Below are positions 48,958 to 59,091 of a stretch of DNA of 64,000 nt, one piece after another. Location: contig NZ_CP087196.1 in the NCBI RefSeq assembly GCF_024749285.1, forward strand, positions 5,456,001 to 5,520,000, read 5' to 3'. The stretch's first letter is position 1. Each line of letters opens with the position of its first letter. The notes beneath the pieces are model-generated. The model ran no database searches. It was not told where the DNA came from and saw only the letters and a program-made list of their open reading frames with translations. This DNA is from Pseudomonas sp. B21-015 (lineage in GTDB: Bacteria; Pseudomonadota; Gammaproteobacteria; Pseudomonadales; Pseudomonadaceae). Both the position numbers and the translations under genes were made by a program.

Positions 48958-49422
48958 ATGATCCGACTTGAAAACATCCTGACCCCCGGCCGTTCCCAGG
49001 TGAACGTGCCGGGCGGCAGTAAAAAGAAAGCCCTCGAGCAAATTGCCAACCTGATCGCCCGGGAAGTGCCGGATCTGGAGATGCAAGATGTCTTCGAGGC
49101 TCTTATTGCCCGTGAAAAACTCGGTTCGACCGGTTTTGGCAACGGCATTGCCATACCCCACTGTCGCCTGAAGGGCTGCAACTCGCCCATCAGTGCCTTG
49201 ATGCACCTAGATGCACCCATCGATTTCGACGCCATCGACGGCGCCCCGGTTGACCTGCTGTTCGTGCTGCTGGTCCCGGAAGCCGCCACCGATGCACACC
49301 TGGAATTGCTGCGCCAGATCGCCAGCATGCTTGACCGCAAGGAAGTGCGCGAAAAACTGCGCAGCGCCCCGAGCAACGAAGCCTTGTATCAGGTTGTCCT
49401 GGACGAGCAAAACGGTCACTAA
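48958..49422 (+). CDS. ptsN: Nitrogen PTS component EIIA-Ntr
   Basis: This 154-residue EIIA domain has the phosphorylated His in [11 protein letters not shown] (about 62-72). It receives phosphate from PtsP and NPr and regulates potassium, carbon-nitrogen balance and PHA-type metabolism rather than sugar uptake. It is 12 bases after hpf and two bases before rapZ. Confidence 0.95.
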   Translation: MIRLENILTPGRSQVNVPGGSKKKALEQIANLIAREVPDLEMQDVFEALIAREKLGSTGFGNGIAIPHCRLKGCNSPISALMHLDAPIDFDAIDGAPVDLLFVLLVPEAATDAHLELLRQIASMLDRKEVREKLRSAPSNEALYQVVLDEQNGH

Positions 49423-49424
49423 TC

Positions 49425-50282
49425 ATGCGCTTGATCATTGTCAGCGGCCGCTCCGGCTCAGGTAAAAGCACCGCCCTCGATGTTCTCGAGGACAACGGCT
49501 ATTACTGCATCGACAACCTGCCTGCCGGCCTGCTACCGGAACTGGCCGAGCGAGCGCTGATTCACACCGAACTGGCACAACCGCTGGTGGCCGTGTCCAT
49601 CGATGCGCGTAACTTGCCAAGCCACCTGTCACGGTTTCCCGAGCTGTTGGAAGAGGTCCGCAGCCGGCATATCCAGTGCGATGTGCTGTATCTGGACGCC
49701 GATGAAGAAACCCTGCTCAAACGCTTCTCGGAAACACGCCGTCGTCACCCGCTCAGCAGCGCCAATCGCTCGCTGGCGGAAGCGATAGAGGACGAAACCA
49801 ATCTGCTGGGGCCTATCGCCGATCTGGCCGACCTCAAGGTCAACACCACCAATCTGAACCTGTATCAGCTGCGCGATACCATCAAGCTGCGCTTGCTGAA
49901 TCAGCCGGAGCCCGGCACTGCGTTCCTGGTCGAGTCTTTCGGGTTCAAGCGTGGCATGCCGGTGGATGCCGATCTGGTGTTCGACGTGCGCTGCCTGCCC
50001 AACCCTTACTGGAAGCCGGAGCTGCGCGCGCAGTCCGGGCTCGATCAACCGGTGGCCGAGTACCTGGCGGCACAGCCGGACGTCGAAGAGATGTTCCAGG
50101 ACATTTCCTCGTACCTGCTCAAGTGGCTGCCCCGCTTTGCCGCCAGCAACCGCGCCTATGTCACCATTGCCATTGGTTGCACCGGCGGGCATCACCGCTC
50201 TGTCTACCTGACCGAACGTCTGGGTCAGGTCCTGCAACAATCCCTGAAGAACGTCCAGGTTCGCCACCGCGACCTCAGCTAA
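49425..50282 (+). CDS. rapZ: RNase adapter protein RapZ
   Basis: This 285-residue P-loop protein has [20 protein letters not shown] (about 4-23) and the C-terminal signature [16 protein letters not shown]. In enterobacteria RapZ guides RNase E to the GlmZ small RNA; in Pseudomonas its targets are not established. It lies between ptsN and ptsO in the nitrogen-PTS operon. Confidence 0.94.
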   Translation: MRLIIVSGRSGSGKSTALDVLEDNGYYCIDNLPAGLLPELAERALIHTELAQPLVAVSIDARNLPSHLSRFPELLEEVRSRHIQCDVLYLDADEETLLKRFSETRRRHPLSSANRSLAEAIEDETNLLGPIADLADLKVNTTNLNLYQLRDTIKLRLLNQPEPGTAFLVESFGFKRGMPVDADLVFDVRCLPNPYWKPELRAQSGLDQPVAEYLAAQPDVEEMFQDISSYLLKWLPRFAASNRAYVTIAIGCTGGHHRSVYLTERLGQVLQQSLKNVQVRHRDLS

Positions 50283-50297
50283 AGGATTCAAATCGCG

Positions 50298-50573
50298 ATG
50301 CCTGCTCTGGAAATCGAAATTATCAACAAGCTGGGCCTGCATGCCCGCGCGTCTGCCAAATTTGTCGGAGTCGCCGGTCAGTTCAAGGATTGCACGATCA
50401 GGGTAGGACGCACGCCAGAATCCGCGGTCGACGGCAAAAGCATCATGGCCATGATGATGCTGGCCGCTGGCAAGGGCACCAAAATCCACCTGAGTACCGA
50501 AGGCGAACAGGAACAGGAAGCGCTGGATGCATTGGTGGCGCTGATCAACAACTTCTTTGACGAAGGCGAATGA
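50298..50573 (+). CDS. ptsO: Nitrogen PTS phosphocarrier NPr
   Basis: This 91-residue HPr-like protein has the active His in INKLGLHARASAKFV (about 9-23) and the usual Ser region (GKSIMAMMMLAAGKGTKI). It passes phosphate from PtsP to PtsN. It is the last gene of the rpoN-linked operon and is followed by a repeat-derived terminator. Confidence 0.94.
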   Translation: MPALEIEIINKLGLHARASAKFVGVAGQFKDCTIRVGRTPESAVDGKSIMAMMMLAAGKGTKIHLSTEGEQEQEALDALVALINNFFDEGE

Positions 50574-50578
50574 ACATC

Positions 50579-50646
50579 AAAAGATCGCAGCCTTCGGCAG
50601 CTCCTACATGGGATTGCGGACACCTGTAGGCGCTGCGATCTTTTTT
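50579..50646 (+). terminator. Repeat-derived terminator after ptsO
   Basis: AAAGATCGCAGCCTTCGGCA pairs in part with GTAGGCGCTGCGATCTTTTTT. The arms are the same repeat seen at 22354 and 32205, and the T run makes it a plausible terminator for both ptsO and the convergent ZIP gene. Confidence 0.7.
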
Positions 50647-50647
50647 C

Positions 50648-51541
50648 TCAAGCGAGCGCTGTATCCATCACCATCATCAAGCAAAACCCGATCAGCAGTC
50701 CGAGGCTGGCCAGTTTGTCGTGACCATGGCGTCGCGACTCGGGAATGACTTCGTGAGTCACCACCAACAGCATCGCCCCGGCTGCCAGCGCCAAGCCCAA
50801 AGGCAACAGCAGTTCAGCCAGGCTCACCAGCCAGGCGCACAGCAGTGCAAAGACCGGCTCGACCACCCCTGACGCGGCACCGATCAGGAATGCCTTGATC
50901 CGCGACATCTCTGCTCCGGCCAACACCAACGCGATCACCAGCCCTTCGGGTACATCCTGCAAGGCGATGCCCATGGCCAGGCTATCGGCGTCAGGCATGC
51001 CACCACCGGCCGAGACGCCGACTGCCATGCCTTCGGGAATGTTGTGGGCGATGATGGCAAATACAAACAACCAGACTCGCGGTGGAATCAACGGCCGCTC
51101 CAGCGTCCCCACATGCATTTCAGGCGTGGCGCCAGACACCTTGCGATCCACCAGAAACAGCCCGAATGCGCCCAACATAATGCCGAAGCTGATCAGACCA
51201 CTGGCCGCCCAAGGCGTCAGCCCGAGGTTTTCGGCCGCCGCAATGCCTGGCACGATCAGCGAAAACGCCGTCGCCGCGAGCATCACTCCGGCCCCGAAAC
51301 CCAGTAGCGTGTCGCTGACAGCCTGAGGCATCCGCCGAATCACCAGCACCGGCACCGCACCCAAGGCTGTGCCCAAGGCGCAAATGGCCCCGCCTTGCAG
51401 GGCGCGCAACAGTTTCGGTTCGAGGTCCAGCCACATCAGCCCCTGGGCCACCAATAACGTCATGCCTGCCAGCAGCAACAGCGATCCCAGTGCGTAACGA
51501 AACATCCGCCCGCTTCCGATCGCCAGTGTTTCAGTGCCCAT
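50648..51541 (-). CDS. ZIP-family divalent metal transporter
   Basis: This 297-residue inner-membrane protein has about eight hydrophobic helices. The metal-site helices carry HNIPEGMAVGVSAGGG (TM4) and ALQDVPEGLVIALVLAGAE (TM5), the conserved ZIP pattern. It likely imports zinc, iron or manganese. AAGG upstream supports the start. It follows sodA on the same strand by 18 bases; supply of manganese to the Mn-SOD is an attractive but unproven link. Confidence 0.9.
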   Translation of the reverse strand: MGTETLAIGSGRMFRYALGSLLLLAGMTLLVAQGLMWLDLEPKLLRALQGGAICALGTALGAVPVLVIRRMPQAVSDTLLGFGAGVMLAATAFSLIVPGIAAAENLGLTPWAASGLISFGIMLGAFGLFLVDRKVSGATPEMHVGTLERPLIPPRVWLFVFAIIAHNIPEGMAVGVSAGGGMPDADSLAMGIALQDVPEGLVIALVLAGAEMSRIKAFLIGAASGVVEPVFALLCAWLVSLAELLLPLGLALAAGAMLLVVTHEVIPESRRHGHDKLASLGLLIGFCLMMVMDTALA

Positions 51542-51559
51542 AGTCAGCCTTGAATTGTT

Positions 51560-52171
51560 TTAAGCCAGTGCAGCCTGATAGCGCGCAGCGACTTCGGGCC
51601 AATTGATCACGTTGTAGAACGCATTGATGTATTCCGGGCGGCGGTTCTGATAGCGCAGGTAATAAGCGTGCTCCCAGACATCCAGGCCGAGAATTGGCGT
51701 ATTGCCGTTCATCAGCGGGCTGTCCTGGTTGCCGCTGCTTTCAACGACCAACGTCTTTTGCGGCGTCACGCTCAACCAGGCCCAACCGCTACCGAAACGG
51801 GTCAACGCGGCTTTGGTGAAGGCTTCCTTGAAGCTGCCGAGACCACCCAGTTGCTCGTCGATCGCCTTGGCCAGCGCACCTTCAGGCTGGCCGCCGCCGT
51901 TGGGCGCCATGACTTCCCAGAACAGTGAATGGTTGGCATGCCCACCACCCTGATTGATCACCGCCGCACGGAGTTTTTCCGGCAATTGCTGGACAGCCGC
52001 CACCAGTTTTTCCACGGGCCATTCGGCGAATTCGGTGCCTTCGACTGCAGCGTTGAGGTTATTGATGTAGGTCTGGTGGTGTTTGGTGTAGTGAATTTCC
52101 ATGGTCTGCGCATCGATGTGTGGTTCCAGGGCGTCGTAGGCGTACGGCAAGGCAGGCAAGGTAAAAGCCAT
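51560..52171 (-). CDS. sodA: Superoxide dismutase, manganese type
   Basis: The ATG at 52171 starts [20 protein letters not shown] and gives 203 residues. The metal ligands are in [12 protein letters not shown] (His), HSLFWEVM (His) and DVWEHAYYL (Asp and His). GGGHANHS and the QDSP region agree with the manganese rather than iron form. It removes superoxide in the cytoplasm. It is the last gene of the fagA-fumC-orfX-sodA set induced by iron starvation in P. aeruginosa. Confidence 0.94.
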   Translation of the reverse strand: MAFTLPALPYAYDALEPHIDAQTMEIHYTKHHQTYINNLNAAVEGTEFAEWPVEKLVAAVQQLPEKLRAAVINQGGGHANHSLFWEVMAPNGGGQPEGALAKAIDEQLGGLGSFKEAFTKAALTRFGSGWAWLSVTPQKTLVVESSGNQDSPLMNGNTPILGLDVWEHAYYLRYQNRRPEYINAFYNVINWPEVAARYQAALA

Positions 52172-52172
52172 T

Positions 52173-52610
52173 TCAATGAATTCCATGTTGTAGGGGTGCA
52201 GGCTGATGCGCGGGCGACGTCTTGGTGTGCAGCAATCGCTGAGTGCGCGGATACTCGCCGTGCTCGCTGATGAAATTCAGCAGTTCGACATAGGTTTTGC
52301 TGCTCTGGCGCAGCGCGGCTTCACGCAAGGCCGGTGACAGCCGTGGGTCCTGCATGGTCTGCAACAGCCGTTGATGGATTGCGCACAGGTACTCGACGCT
52401 CTCCTCGGGCTGGTTCAGACGCAAGTGCAGGTCTGCCAGGTTGTGGTGAGAAATCACGCAGGCCGCCACCGCTTCGTCGGCATCCGCCCAGCGCTCGAAC
52501 AACACCTGGGCCAAGGCCAATGCCTGTAAGTAAGCCTCGCGGGCATCGACCAGTTCGCCCAGCATGAAACAGCGATTTGCTCTTTCGATCGTGCGTTTCC
52601 AGTGCTCCAT
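52173..52610 (-). CDS. Helical protein OrfX of the iron-stress operon
   Basis: This 145-residue protein is predominantly helical with a TPR-like pattern ([40 protein letters not shown]). It corresponds to orfX between fumC and sodA in P. aeruginosa, with no known function. The stop codon lies one base before the sodA start. A chaperone or assembly role for a neighbour is conceivable but not shown. Confidence 0.85.
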   Translation of the reverse strand: MEHWKRTIERANRCFMLGELVDAREAYLQALALAQVLFERWADADEAVAACVISHHNLADLHLRLNQPEESVEYLCAIHQRLLQTMQDPRLSPALREAALRQSSKTYVELLNFISEHGEYPRTQRLLHTKTSPAHQPAPLQHGIH

Positions 52611-52637
52611 GGTGAGCCTCCAAAGCGCTAGCAGTGA

Positions 52638-54014
52638 TTACACGCCACCTGCGGTGAGCTTTTCCGGATCAAGCAAAACCTCAAGCTGGCTGCGTGTCAG
52701 GTCGGTGTGTTCCAGGGCGACATCGATCACCGGCCGCCCCTGCTGATAAGCCTTCTTGGCAATTTCAGCAGCTTTTTGGTAACCAATGATCGGGTTGAGT
52801 GCGGTGACCAGAATCGGGTTGCGCGACAGCGCTTCCTTGAGCCGGGCCTCGTTGACCTTGAAGCTGGCAATGGCCTTGTCGCCCAGCAGACGACTGGCGT
52901 TGGCCAGCAATTCGATACTGCTCAGCAGGTTCTGGGCGATGATCGGCAGCATGACGTTCAATTCGAAATTGCCCGACTGACCGGCGACAGTGATGACCGT
53001 GTCGTTGCCAATCACCTGAGCGGCGACCATCGCGGTGGCCTCCGGGATTACCGGGTTGACCTTGCCGGGCATGATCGATGAGCCCGGCTGCAAAGCTTCG
53101 AGTTCGATTTCACCGAGGCCGGCCAACGGGCCGGAATTCATCCAGCGCAGGTCGTTGGCGATTTTCATCAGGGAAACCGCCGTGGCCTTGAGCTGCCCGG
53201 AAACGCTGACCGCCGTGTCCTGCGAGCCAATCAGCGCAAACAGGTCCTTGCCCGGTGTGAACTGCACCTGAGTCAGTTGACTGAGCTGCTGACTGAAACG
53301 CGCCGCAAACTCTGGATGGGCATTGATCCCGGTGCCCACTGCAGTGCCGCCCTGGGCCAGGGATTGCAGGCTCGGCAGCAGATCCTGCAAGTGACCGATA
53401 TTGGCCTTGAGCTGTTGCGCCCAACCGTTGAGCACCTGGCTCATGCGCACCGGCATGGCGTCCATCAAATGGGTACGCCCGGTTTTGACGAACGGATGAA
53501 CCTGCCCGGCCTTGCGCTCGATCACCTGCACCAGATGCACCAGCGCCGGCAGCAATTGCTCATGCAAAGTCAATGCAGCGCTGACGTGAATGGTGGTCGG
53601 GATGATGTCGTTGCTGCTCTGGCCGCAATTGACGTGATCATTGGGATTCACCGGCTCGCCCAACAAACGACTGGCCAGGGTGGCGATCACTTCGTTGGCG
53701 TTCATGTTGGAACTGGTGCCGGAACCGGTCTGGAAGATATCGACCGGGAAGTGCTGCATGAAGTCACCTTCGAGCAGGCCTTGAGCGGCGTCGACGATGG
53801 CTTTGCCCTGGGATTCGCTGATCTGCTTGAGCTCGACGTTGGCTCGGGCAGCGGCGGCCTTGGCCAGGATCAGCGCCCGGATGAATTGCACGGGCATCGG
53901 CTTGCCACTGATCGGGAAGTTATCCACCGCGCGTTGGGTTTGCGCGCCATACAAAGCATCAATCGGGACCTGTAGCTCGCCCATGCTGTCGCGTTCGATA
54001 CGAGTGTTATTCAT
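52638..54014 (-). CDS. fumC: Class II fumarase (iron-independent)
   Basis: This 458-residue enzyme hydrates fumarate to malate without an iron-sulfur cluster. The signature is GSSIMPGKVNPVIPEA (about 313-328), with the catalytic His in KTGRTHLMDAMP and TSSNMNANEV. Replacing iron-dependent fumarases under iron limitation is its known role in P. aeruginosa. It overlaps fagA by eight bases and precedes orfX-sodA. Confidence 0.96.
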   Translation of the reverse strand: MNNTRIERDSMGELQVPIDALYGAQTQRAVDNFPISGKPMPVQFIRALILAKAAAARANVELKQISESQGKAIVDAAQGLLEGDFMQHFPVDIFQTGSGTSSNMNANEVIATLASRLLGEPVNPNDHVNCGQSSNDIIPTTIHVSAALTLHEQLLPALVHLVQVIERKAGQVHPFVKTGRTHLMDAMPVRMSQVLNGWAQQLKANIGHLQDLLPSLQSLAQGGTAVGTGINAHPEFAARFSQQLSQLTQVQFTPGKDLFALIGSQDTAVSVSGQLKATAVSLMKIANDLRWMNSGPLAGLGEIELEALQPGSSIMPGKVNPVIPEATAMVAAQVIGNDTVITVAGQSGNFELNVMLPIIAQNLLSSIELLANASRLLGDKAIASFKVNEARLKEALSRNPILVTALNPIIGYQKAAEIAKKAYQQGRPVIDVALEHTDLTRSQLEVLLDPEKLTAGGV

Positions 54015-54402
54015 CAGGAAATCCTTGCACCAGTTCTATGAGAGGGATGGAGGGTTGCAATTCGCAGGTCGCCAGTTGCCAGGCGTAGCTCCGCCAGCGC
54101 TTGAGGCGGCATTTGCAGAGTGATTGCCGTTCGAGATCACGCAGCGGTCGCCAGGCCTGGTCGAGACACAGGCTGCGCCAGTGCCAGGGCAGCGCGACGT
54201 CGGCAGCTGTGTCGAGCAATAAACGCAAGGAGGTTTCGGCGATGGTCCAGGGTGAGGTCGCCGTGCAACAAGCCAGGTATCGGCCCTCGGCCAGATAATG
54301 CTCGATCAGGCGCGGCTCGTCGGGGTCCATGGCGCAGCGGATCTGGCGACTCATCCAGCGCCAGCTTTCGAGGTAAGGCTGCTCGTGCAAGGCAGAACTC
54401 AT
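54007..54402 (-). CDS. fagA: FagA, Fur-associated small protein
   Basis: This 131-residue protein has no known domain. It matches FagA, the first gene of the P. aeruginosa fagA-fumC-orfX-sodA operon, by position, size and order. It contains several tryptophans and a Cys-Lys-Cys (LCKCRLKRWRSY). Its end overlaps the fumC start. A Fur box lies just upstream. Its biochemical role is unknown. Confidence 0.85.
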   Translation of the reverse strand: MSSALHEQPYLESWRWMSRQIRCAMDPDEPRLIEHYLAEGRYLACCTATSPWTIAETSLRLLLDTAADVALPWHWRSLCLDQAWRPLRDLERQSLCKCRLKRWRSYAWQLATCELQPSIPLIELVQGFPDE

Positions 54403-54431
54403 AATCCGGGCTCATTCGGTAATGAGATTTA

Positions 54432-54453
54432 TTATTAGATGATAATGAGAACC
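54432..54453 (-). promoter_or_regulatory. Fur box before fagA
   Basis: TTATTAGATGATAATGAGAAC contains GATAATGAGAA, close to the Fur consensus GATAATGATAATCATTATC. It lies about 30-50 bases before fagA, where Fur would repress the operon under iron-replete conditions. A second AATGAGATTTATTATT half-site overlaps to the left. Confidence 0.8.
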
Positions 54454-54483
54454 AAAACAAGTACAGCAAAGCATTGAGCATTT

Positions 54484-54574
54484 TGTGGGAGCGGGCTTGC
54501 CCGCGATGACGATAGAAGATTCAACATCGATGTCGACTGAAATGACGCTATCGCGGGCAAGCCCGCTCCCACAG
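54484..54574. repeat. REPIN element, CGGGCAAGCCCG subtype
   Basis: Arms TTGTGGGAGCGGGCTTGCCC and complement flank TTCAACATCGATGTCGACTG. It lies between fagA and pmbA. Confidence 0.88.
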
Positions 54575-54592
54575 GATCTGGGTTGCGACCAA

Positions 54593-54632
54593 TAAAAAAG
54601 GCGCGCCATCCGATAGATGACGCGCCTTTTTG
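54593..54632. terminator. Terminator after pmbA
   Basis: A GGCGCG/CGCGCC stem extended by CATC/GATG pairs has AAAAAA on one side and TTTTT on the other, so it can act on both strands. On the minus strand it ends pmbA. Confidence 0.8.
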
Positions 54633-54647
54633 TGCAGCGGTCGGAGT

Positions 54648-55994
54648 TTAGCTACCCGCCACCGTCATTCGCTCGATCAACACCGAACCGGTGCGAATGT
54701 TGCTACGCAGCTCCAGGTCATTACCGACCGCCACGATCTGCTTGAACATGTCGCGCATGTTGCCAGCGATGGTCACTTCCTGGACCGCGAACTGGATTTC
54801 GCCGTTCTCGACCCAGAAACCCGCCGCACCACGGGAATAATCGCCAGTGACCATGTTCAGGCCCTGCCCCATCAGTTCGGTAACCAGCAGGCCGCGGCCC
54901 ATGCGGCGCAGCAAGGCGGCCTGATCTTCGTCGCCATGGGTGACGAACAGGTTGTGCACGCCGCCGGCGTTGGCGGTGCTCGGCATGCCCAGCTTGCGGC
55001 CGGAGTAGGTGCCGAGTATGTAGGACACCAACTCGCCCTTCTCCACGAACGGCTTGGCGTACGTCGCCAGGCCGTCACCGTCGAAGGCCGAGCTGCCCAG
55101 GGCGCGCATCAAGTGCGGACGTTCATCGATGGTCAGCCATTCCGGGAACAGCTTCTGCCCCAGGGTGCCTTCGAGGAACGACGATTTTCGATACAGGCTG
55201 CCGCCGGAAATCGCCGAGAGGAAACTGCCGAACAAGCCACCGGCCAGTTCCGCGGAAAACAGCACCGGCACTTCGCAGGTCGGCACCGGGCGGGCGCCCA
55301 GACGGCTCGCCGCCCGCTGCGCGGCACGTTGGCCGATGCTCTCCGGAGAAGCCAGCAAGTTGCCCTGACGGTTCACGTCATACCAGTAATCGCGCTGCAT
55401 CTGGCCTTCGGCTTCGGCAATCATCACGCAACTGAGGCTGTGACGGGTCGACGCATAACCACCGATAAAACCGTGGCTGTTGCCGTAAACCCGGCAGCCC
55501 TGGTGAGTGCTGAGGGTGGTACCGTCGGCGTTCTTGATCCGGCTGTCGGTGGCAAACGCTGCTGCTTCACAAGCCAGGGCCTGCTCAATGGCTTGCTCCG
55601 GGGTGATGCCCCATTGGTGGAACAAATCGAAATCCTGCAGATCCTTGGCCATCAGCGCGGCATCCGCCAGGCCTGAGGCTTCGTCTTCGGAGGTGTGCTT
55701 GGCAATGGCCAGCGCGGCGGCAACGGTTTCGCGAATCGCCTCCGAACCGCTGGCCGAGGTGCTGGCCGAACCCTTGCGCTGCCCTACATACAAGGTGATG
55801 CCAAAGCCCTGGTCGCGGTTGAACTCAACGGTTTCGACTTCCCGCTGACGCACCGTGGTCGACAAGCCCTGCTCCAGCGACACGGCCACTTCACAGGCAC
55901 TGGCGCCCTGGCGCCTGGCTTCAGCGATGATCTGCTCGACTTGTTCTTGCAGTGCCGGCAACGCTTGTGGGCCGACGCTTTCAACTGCACTCAT
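54648..55994 (-). CDS. pmbA: Metalloprotease-complex subunit PmbA/TldE
   Basis: The ATG at 55994 (GGAGAA six bases upstream) gives 448 residues of the PmbA/TldE family ([35 protein letters not shown] [24 protein letters not shown]). It pairs with TldD to form the heterodimeric protease that matures some peptides and degrades antitoxins. PmbA has no metal site itself. tldD lies 0.7 kb away on the same strand with yjgA between on the opposite strand. Confidence 0.95.
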   Translation of the reverse strand: MSAVESVGPQALPALQEQVEQIIAEARRQGASACEVAVSLEQGLSTTVRQREVETVEFNRDQGFGITLYVGQRKGSASTSASGSEAIRETVAAALAIAKHTSEDEASGLADAALMAKDLQDFDLFHQWGITPEQAIEQALACEAAAFATDSRIKNADGTTLSTHQGCRVYGNSHGFIGGYASTRHSLSCVMIAEAEGQMQRDYWYDVNRQGNLLASPESIGQRAAQRAASRLGARPVPTCEVPVLFSAELAGGLFGSFLSAISGGSLYRKSSFLEGTLGQKLFPEWLTIDERPHLMRALGSSAFDGDGLATYAKPFVEKGELVSYILGTYSGRKLGMPSTANAGGVHNLFVTHGDEDQAALLRRMGRGLLVTELMGQGLNMVTGDYSRGAAGFWVENGEIQFAVQEVTIAGNMRDMFKQIVAVGNDLELRSNIRTGSVLIERMTVAGS

Positions 55995-56102
55995 GCTGTT
56001 CTCCACTCAAATTCTGCTTTCGGTAACGGTCATCGAGCGACCGGGCCGGACAAGCGGCCCCCGACTGGTTATCATGGCGGCGTTTCTTTGCGGACGGCCA
56101 CC

Positions 56103-56627
56103 ATGGTTGATTCTTACGACGACTCCCTCGATACGGGAGAAAAAAGCAAATCCCAGGTCAAACGCGAGCTGCATGCTCTGGTTGACCTCGGCGAGCGCCT
56201 TACAACACTCAAGCCTGACCTGCTGGCAAAACTGCCCTTGACCGACGCTTTGCGCCGGGCTCTGGCCGATGCGCCCAAGCACACCGCGAACATCGCGCGT
56301 AAACGGCACCTTCAGTTCATCGGCAAGCTGATGCGCGATCAGGACACTGACGCCATTCTCACCCTGCTCGATCAACTCGATGCCTCCACCCGGCAGTACA
56401 ACGAACGTTTCCACGGCCTGGAACGCTGGCGCGATCGCTTGATCGCGGGCGACGACGCCGTCCTGGAGAAATTCGTCGTCGATTACCCGGAGGCCGATCG
56501 TCAACAATTGCGCTCCCTGATCCGTCAGGCCCAGCACGAACTGGCGACCAACAAGCCACCGGCTTCGAGCCGTAAAATCTTCAAGTACATCCGTGAGCTG
56601 GACGAGACTCAACGCGGTTTGCGTTAA
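56103..56627 (+). CDS. yjgA: YjgA/DarP ribosome-associated protein (DUF615)
   Basis: The ATG at 56103 gives 174 residues; the longer ORF from 55695 runs over pmbA and is not used. The DUF615 fold is helical ([45 protein letters not shown]). The protein associates with late 50S precursors and aids ribosome assembly. It is the only plus-strand gene between pmbA and tldD. Confidence 0.93.
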   Translation: MVDSYDDSLDTGEKSKSQVKRELHALVDLGERLTTLKPDLLAKLPLTDALRRALADAPKHTANIARKRHLQFIGKLMRDQDTDAILTLLDQLDASTRQYNERFHGLERWRDRLIAGDDAVLEKFVVDYPEADRQQLRSLIRQAQHELATNKPPASSRKIFKYIRELDETQRGLR

Positions 56628-56675
56628 GTCCCGAATCGGGTGAGCCACCTAGCGGCTCACCCGAAGCTCCATTTC

Positions 56676-58118
56676 TTACGCGCCCGTGCCACCCACGGTA
56701 ATCGCATCGATTTTCAGCGTTGGCTGGCCGACACCCACCGGCACCGACTGCCCATCCTTGCCACACGTTCCCACACCGCTGTCCAGCGCCAGATCGTTAC
56801 CGACCATCGACACCCGACTCATGGCTTCCGGCCCGTTGCCGATCAACGTCGCGCCTTTGACCGGGGCGGTAATCTTGCCGTCTTCGATCAGGTACGCCTC
56901 GCTGGTGGAGAACACGAACTTGCCGCTGGTGATGTCCACCTGACCGCCGCCGAGGTTGGCGCAGTAGATGCCTTTTTTCACCGAGGCGATGATTTCCGCC
57001 GGGTCGCTTTCGCCACCGAGCATGTAGGTGTTGGTCATGCGCGGCATCGGCAGGTGCGCGTAAGACTCGCGACGACCGTTGCCGGTGCGGGCCACGCCCA
57101 TCAGGCGCGCGTTGAGCTTGTCCTGCATATAACCTTTGAGCACACCGTTTTCGATTAGCGTGGTGCACTCGGTCGGGGTGCCTTCGTCGTCGACGCTCAG
57201 CGAACCACGGCGCCCGGCGAGGGTGCCGTCATCGACGATAGTGCAGAGCTTCGATGCAACCATCTCGCCCATGCGCCCGCTGTAGGCCGAACTGCCCTTG
57301 CGGTTGAAATCGCCTTCCAGACCATGGCCGACCGCTTCGTGCAGCAGCACACCGGACCACCCCGAACCCAACACCACCGGCAACGTACCGGCCGGGGCCG
57401 GAATGGCTTCCAGGTTTACCAGCGCCTGACGCAACGCTTCACGGGCATAGCCCATGGCGCGGTCGTCGCTGAGGAAATAGCGGTAGTCGGTACGACCGCC
57501 GCCGCCATGACCGCCGCGTTCACGGCGACCGTTCTGCTCGACGATCACACTGACGTTGAAACGCACCAGCGGCCGCACATCCGCCGCCAGGCCGCCATCA
57601 GTGGAGGCTATCAAAATCCGCTCCCAAACCCCGGCCATGCTCACGGTGACTTGCTGGATACGCGGGTCGAGGGCGCGGGTCGCCACGTCGATACGCTTGA
57701 GCAGCTCGACTTTCTCGGCACGGGTCATCACTTCCAGCGGGTTGTCTGGCCCATACAACTGGGTAACATCCTGGGTGGTGAACGCCTGCACGGTGCCGTT
57801 CTGCCCGGCCCGGGAGATCGAACGGGCCGCACCGGCTGCCGCCCCCAACGCTTCGAGGGTGATCGCATTGCTGTAGGCGAAACCGGTTTTTTCACCCGAT
57901 TGCGCACGCACACCAACACCCTGGTCGAGGTTGAAGCTGCCTTCCTTGACGATCCCGTCTTCCAGTGCCCAGGACTCGGAAATCTGCCCCTGAAAATACA
58001 GGTCGGCGGCATCGATGCCCGGGCCGGCCAGATCACCGAGCACACCTTGCAGGCTCTCGATCGTTACGCCGCCGGGCGCCAGGAGGTGTTCACTGACTGA
58101 GGACAACAACTCGCTCAT
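56676..58118 (-). CDS. tldD: Metalloprotease TldD
   Basis: This 480-residue protease has the zinc motif [11 protein letters not shown] (HExxxH, about residue 262) and the later Cys ligand region ending in [17 protein letters not shown]. With PmbA it forms a chamber that admits unfolded peptides. It matures microcin- and PQQ-like peptides and controls CcdA-type antitoxins in enterobacteria; natural substrates in Pseudomonas are not known. It is followed upstream by the nitrilase gene. Confidence 0.96.
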   Translation of the reverse strand: MSELLSSVSEHLLAPGGVTIESLQGVLGDLAGPGIDAADLYFQGQISESWALEDGIVKEGSFNLDQGVGVRAQSGEKTGFAYSNAITLEALGAAAGAARSISRAGQNGTVQAFTTQDVTQLYGPDNPLEVMTRAEKVELLKRIDVATRALDPRIQQVTVSMAGVWERILIASTDGGLAADVRPLVRFNVSVIVEQNGRRERGGHGGGGRTDYRYFLSDDRAMGYAREALRQALVNLEAIPAPAGTLPVVLGSGWSGVLLHEAVGHGLEGDFNRKGSSAYSGRMGEMVASKLCTIVDDGTLAGRRGSLSVDDEGTPTECTTLIENGVLKGYMQDKLNARLMGVARTGNGRRESYAHLPMPRMTNTYMLGGESDPAEIIASVKKGIYCANLGGGQVDITSGKFVFSTSEAYLIEDGKITAPVKGATLIGNGPEAMSRVSMVGNDLALDSGVGTCGKDGQSVPVGVGQPTLKIDAITVGGTGA

Positions 58119-58130
58119 ATGCTTTACGCC

Positions 58131-58985
58131 TTAAATTCGTCGTTCTGATGCAGGTCGCTGGGCGCCCTGCGAGAAAAAGCGCCGGTGAGTGGACACCGGC
58201 ATCCGCGCCCTGATGGACGCCTGTTCGCTGCTGTCGCGTTCGGCCAGCAGCACGGCCTCGCCCTGATCCTGTTGTGCCAGCACACGCCCCCAGGGGTCAA
58301 CGATGGCGGCATGACCAAACGTTTCTCGTGGCCCTGGATGCGTCCCACCCTGGGCGGCCGCGAGCACGTAACACTGAGTCTCGATGGCCCGAGCGCGAAT
58401 CAGCACGTCCCAATGCGCCGCACCCGTCACCGCGGTAAAAGCCGACGGTGCGGTAATCAATTCCGCGCCGGTTGCACGCAGTTCGCTGTACAGCTCCGGA
58501 AATCGCAAGTCGTAACAGACGGTCAGGCCAACTCGACCGACCGGCGTATCAGCAACCACCACACCACTGCCATAAGCATAGTCATCGGATTCGCGATAAC
58601 GCCCGCGATTGTCCGCCACGTCCACGTCGAACAGGTGCAGCTTGTCGTAACGCGCCACAGTCTCGCCCTGGTCATCGACCAGCAACGAACACGCATGCGA
58701 TTTGGCCATCGGTTGATCCACCGGCGGCAACGGTAACGTACCGGCCACTATCCATAACTTGAGGTCGCGGGCGGTCTGTTTCAACCACGGCAGGATCGGG
58801 CCTTCGCCCAAGGCTTCGGCGCGGCCGATGTCGGCAATGTCGCGACGGCCCATGGCGGCGAAGTTTTCCGGCAGCACAGCAAGTCGCGCACCACCGGTCG
58901 CCGCCTGCTCCAGCAGACGACGGGCCTGGGCCAGATTGGCCAGCACGTCGCTCTGGCTGACCATTTGAATCACCGCTACAGACAT
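58131..58985 (-). CDS. Nitrilase-superfamily carbon-nitrogen hydrolase
   Basis: The ATG at 58985 (AAGGA seven bases upstream) starts MSVAVIQMVSQSDVLANLAQ and gives 284 residues. The catalytic triad is Glu in VLPENFAAM, Lys in RYDKLHLFDV and Cys in TVCYDLRFPELY. It is of the Nit1/omega-amidase-like branch, which repairs deaminated glutathione or hydrolyses small amides. It lies 12 bases from tldD and follows yhdP. Confidence 0.92.
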   Translation of the reverse strand: MSVAVIQMVSQSDVLANLAQARRLLEQAATGGARLAVLPENFAAMGRRDIADIGRAEALGEGPILPWLKQTARDLKLWIVAGTLPLPPVDQPMAKSHACSLLVDDQGETVARYDKLHLFDVDVADNRGRYRESDDYAYGSGVVVADTPVGRVGLTVCYDLRFPELYSELRATGAELITAPSAFTAVTGAAHWDVLIRARAIETQCYVLAAAQGGTHPGPRETFGHAAIVDPWGRVLAQQDQGEAVLLAERDSSEQASIRARMPVSTHRRFFSQGAQRPASERRI

Positions 58986-59015
58986 GGCCATTTCCTTATC
59001 TGGAATCAACACATA

Positions 59016-59050
59016 CCTGTAGGAGCAGCCTGCGGCAGCTCCTACAGGGG
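59016..59050. repeat. Short hairpin repeat between nitrilase and yhdP
   Basis: CCTGTAGGAGC and GCTCCTACAGG arms enclose about 13 bases (AGCCTGCGGCA). It is a short variant of the CTCCTACAGG repeats in the window. Confidence 0.65.
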
Positions 59051-59091
59051 GCTTACGGCCATGCTACTCCATAGGCCTGGAAAGTGGCTTT

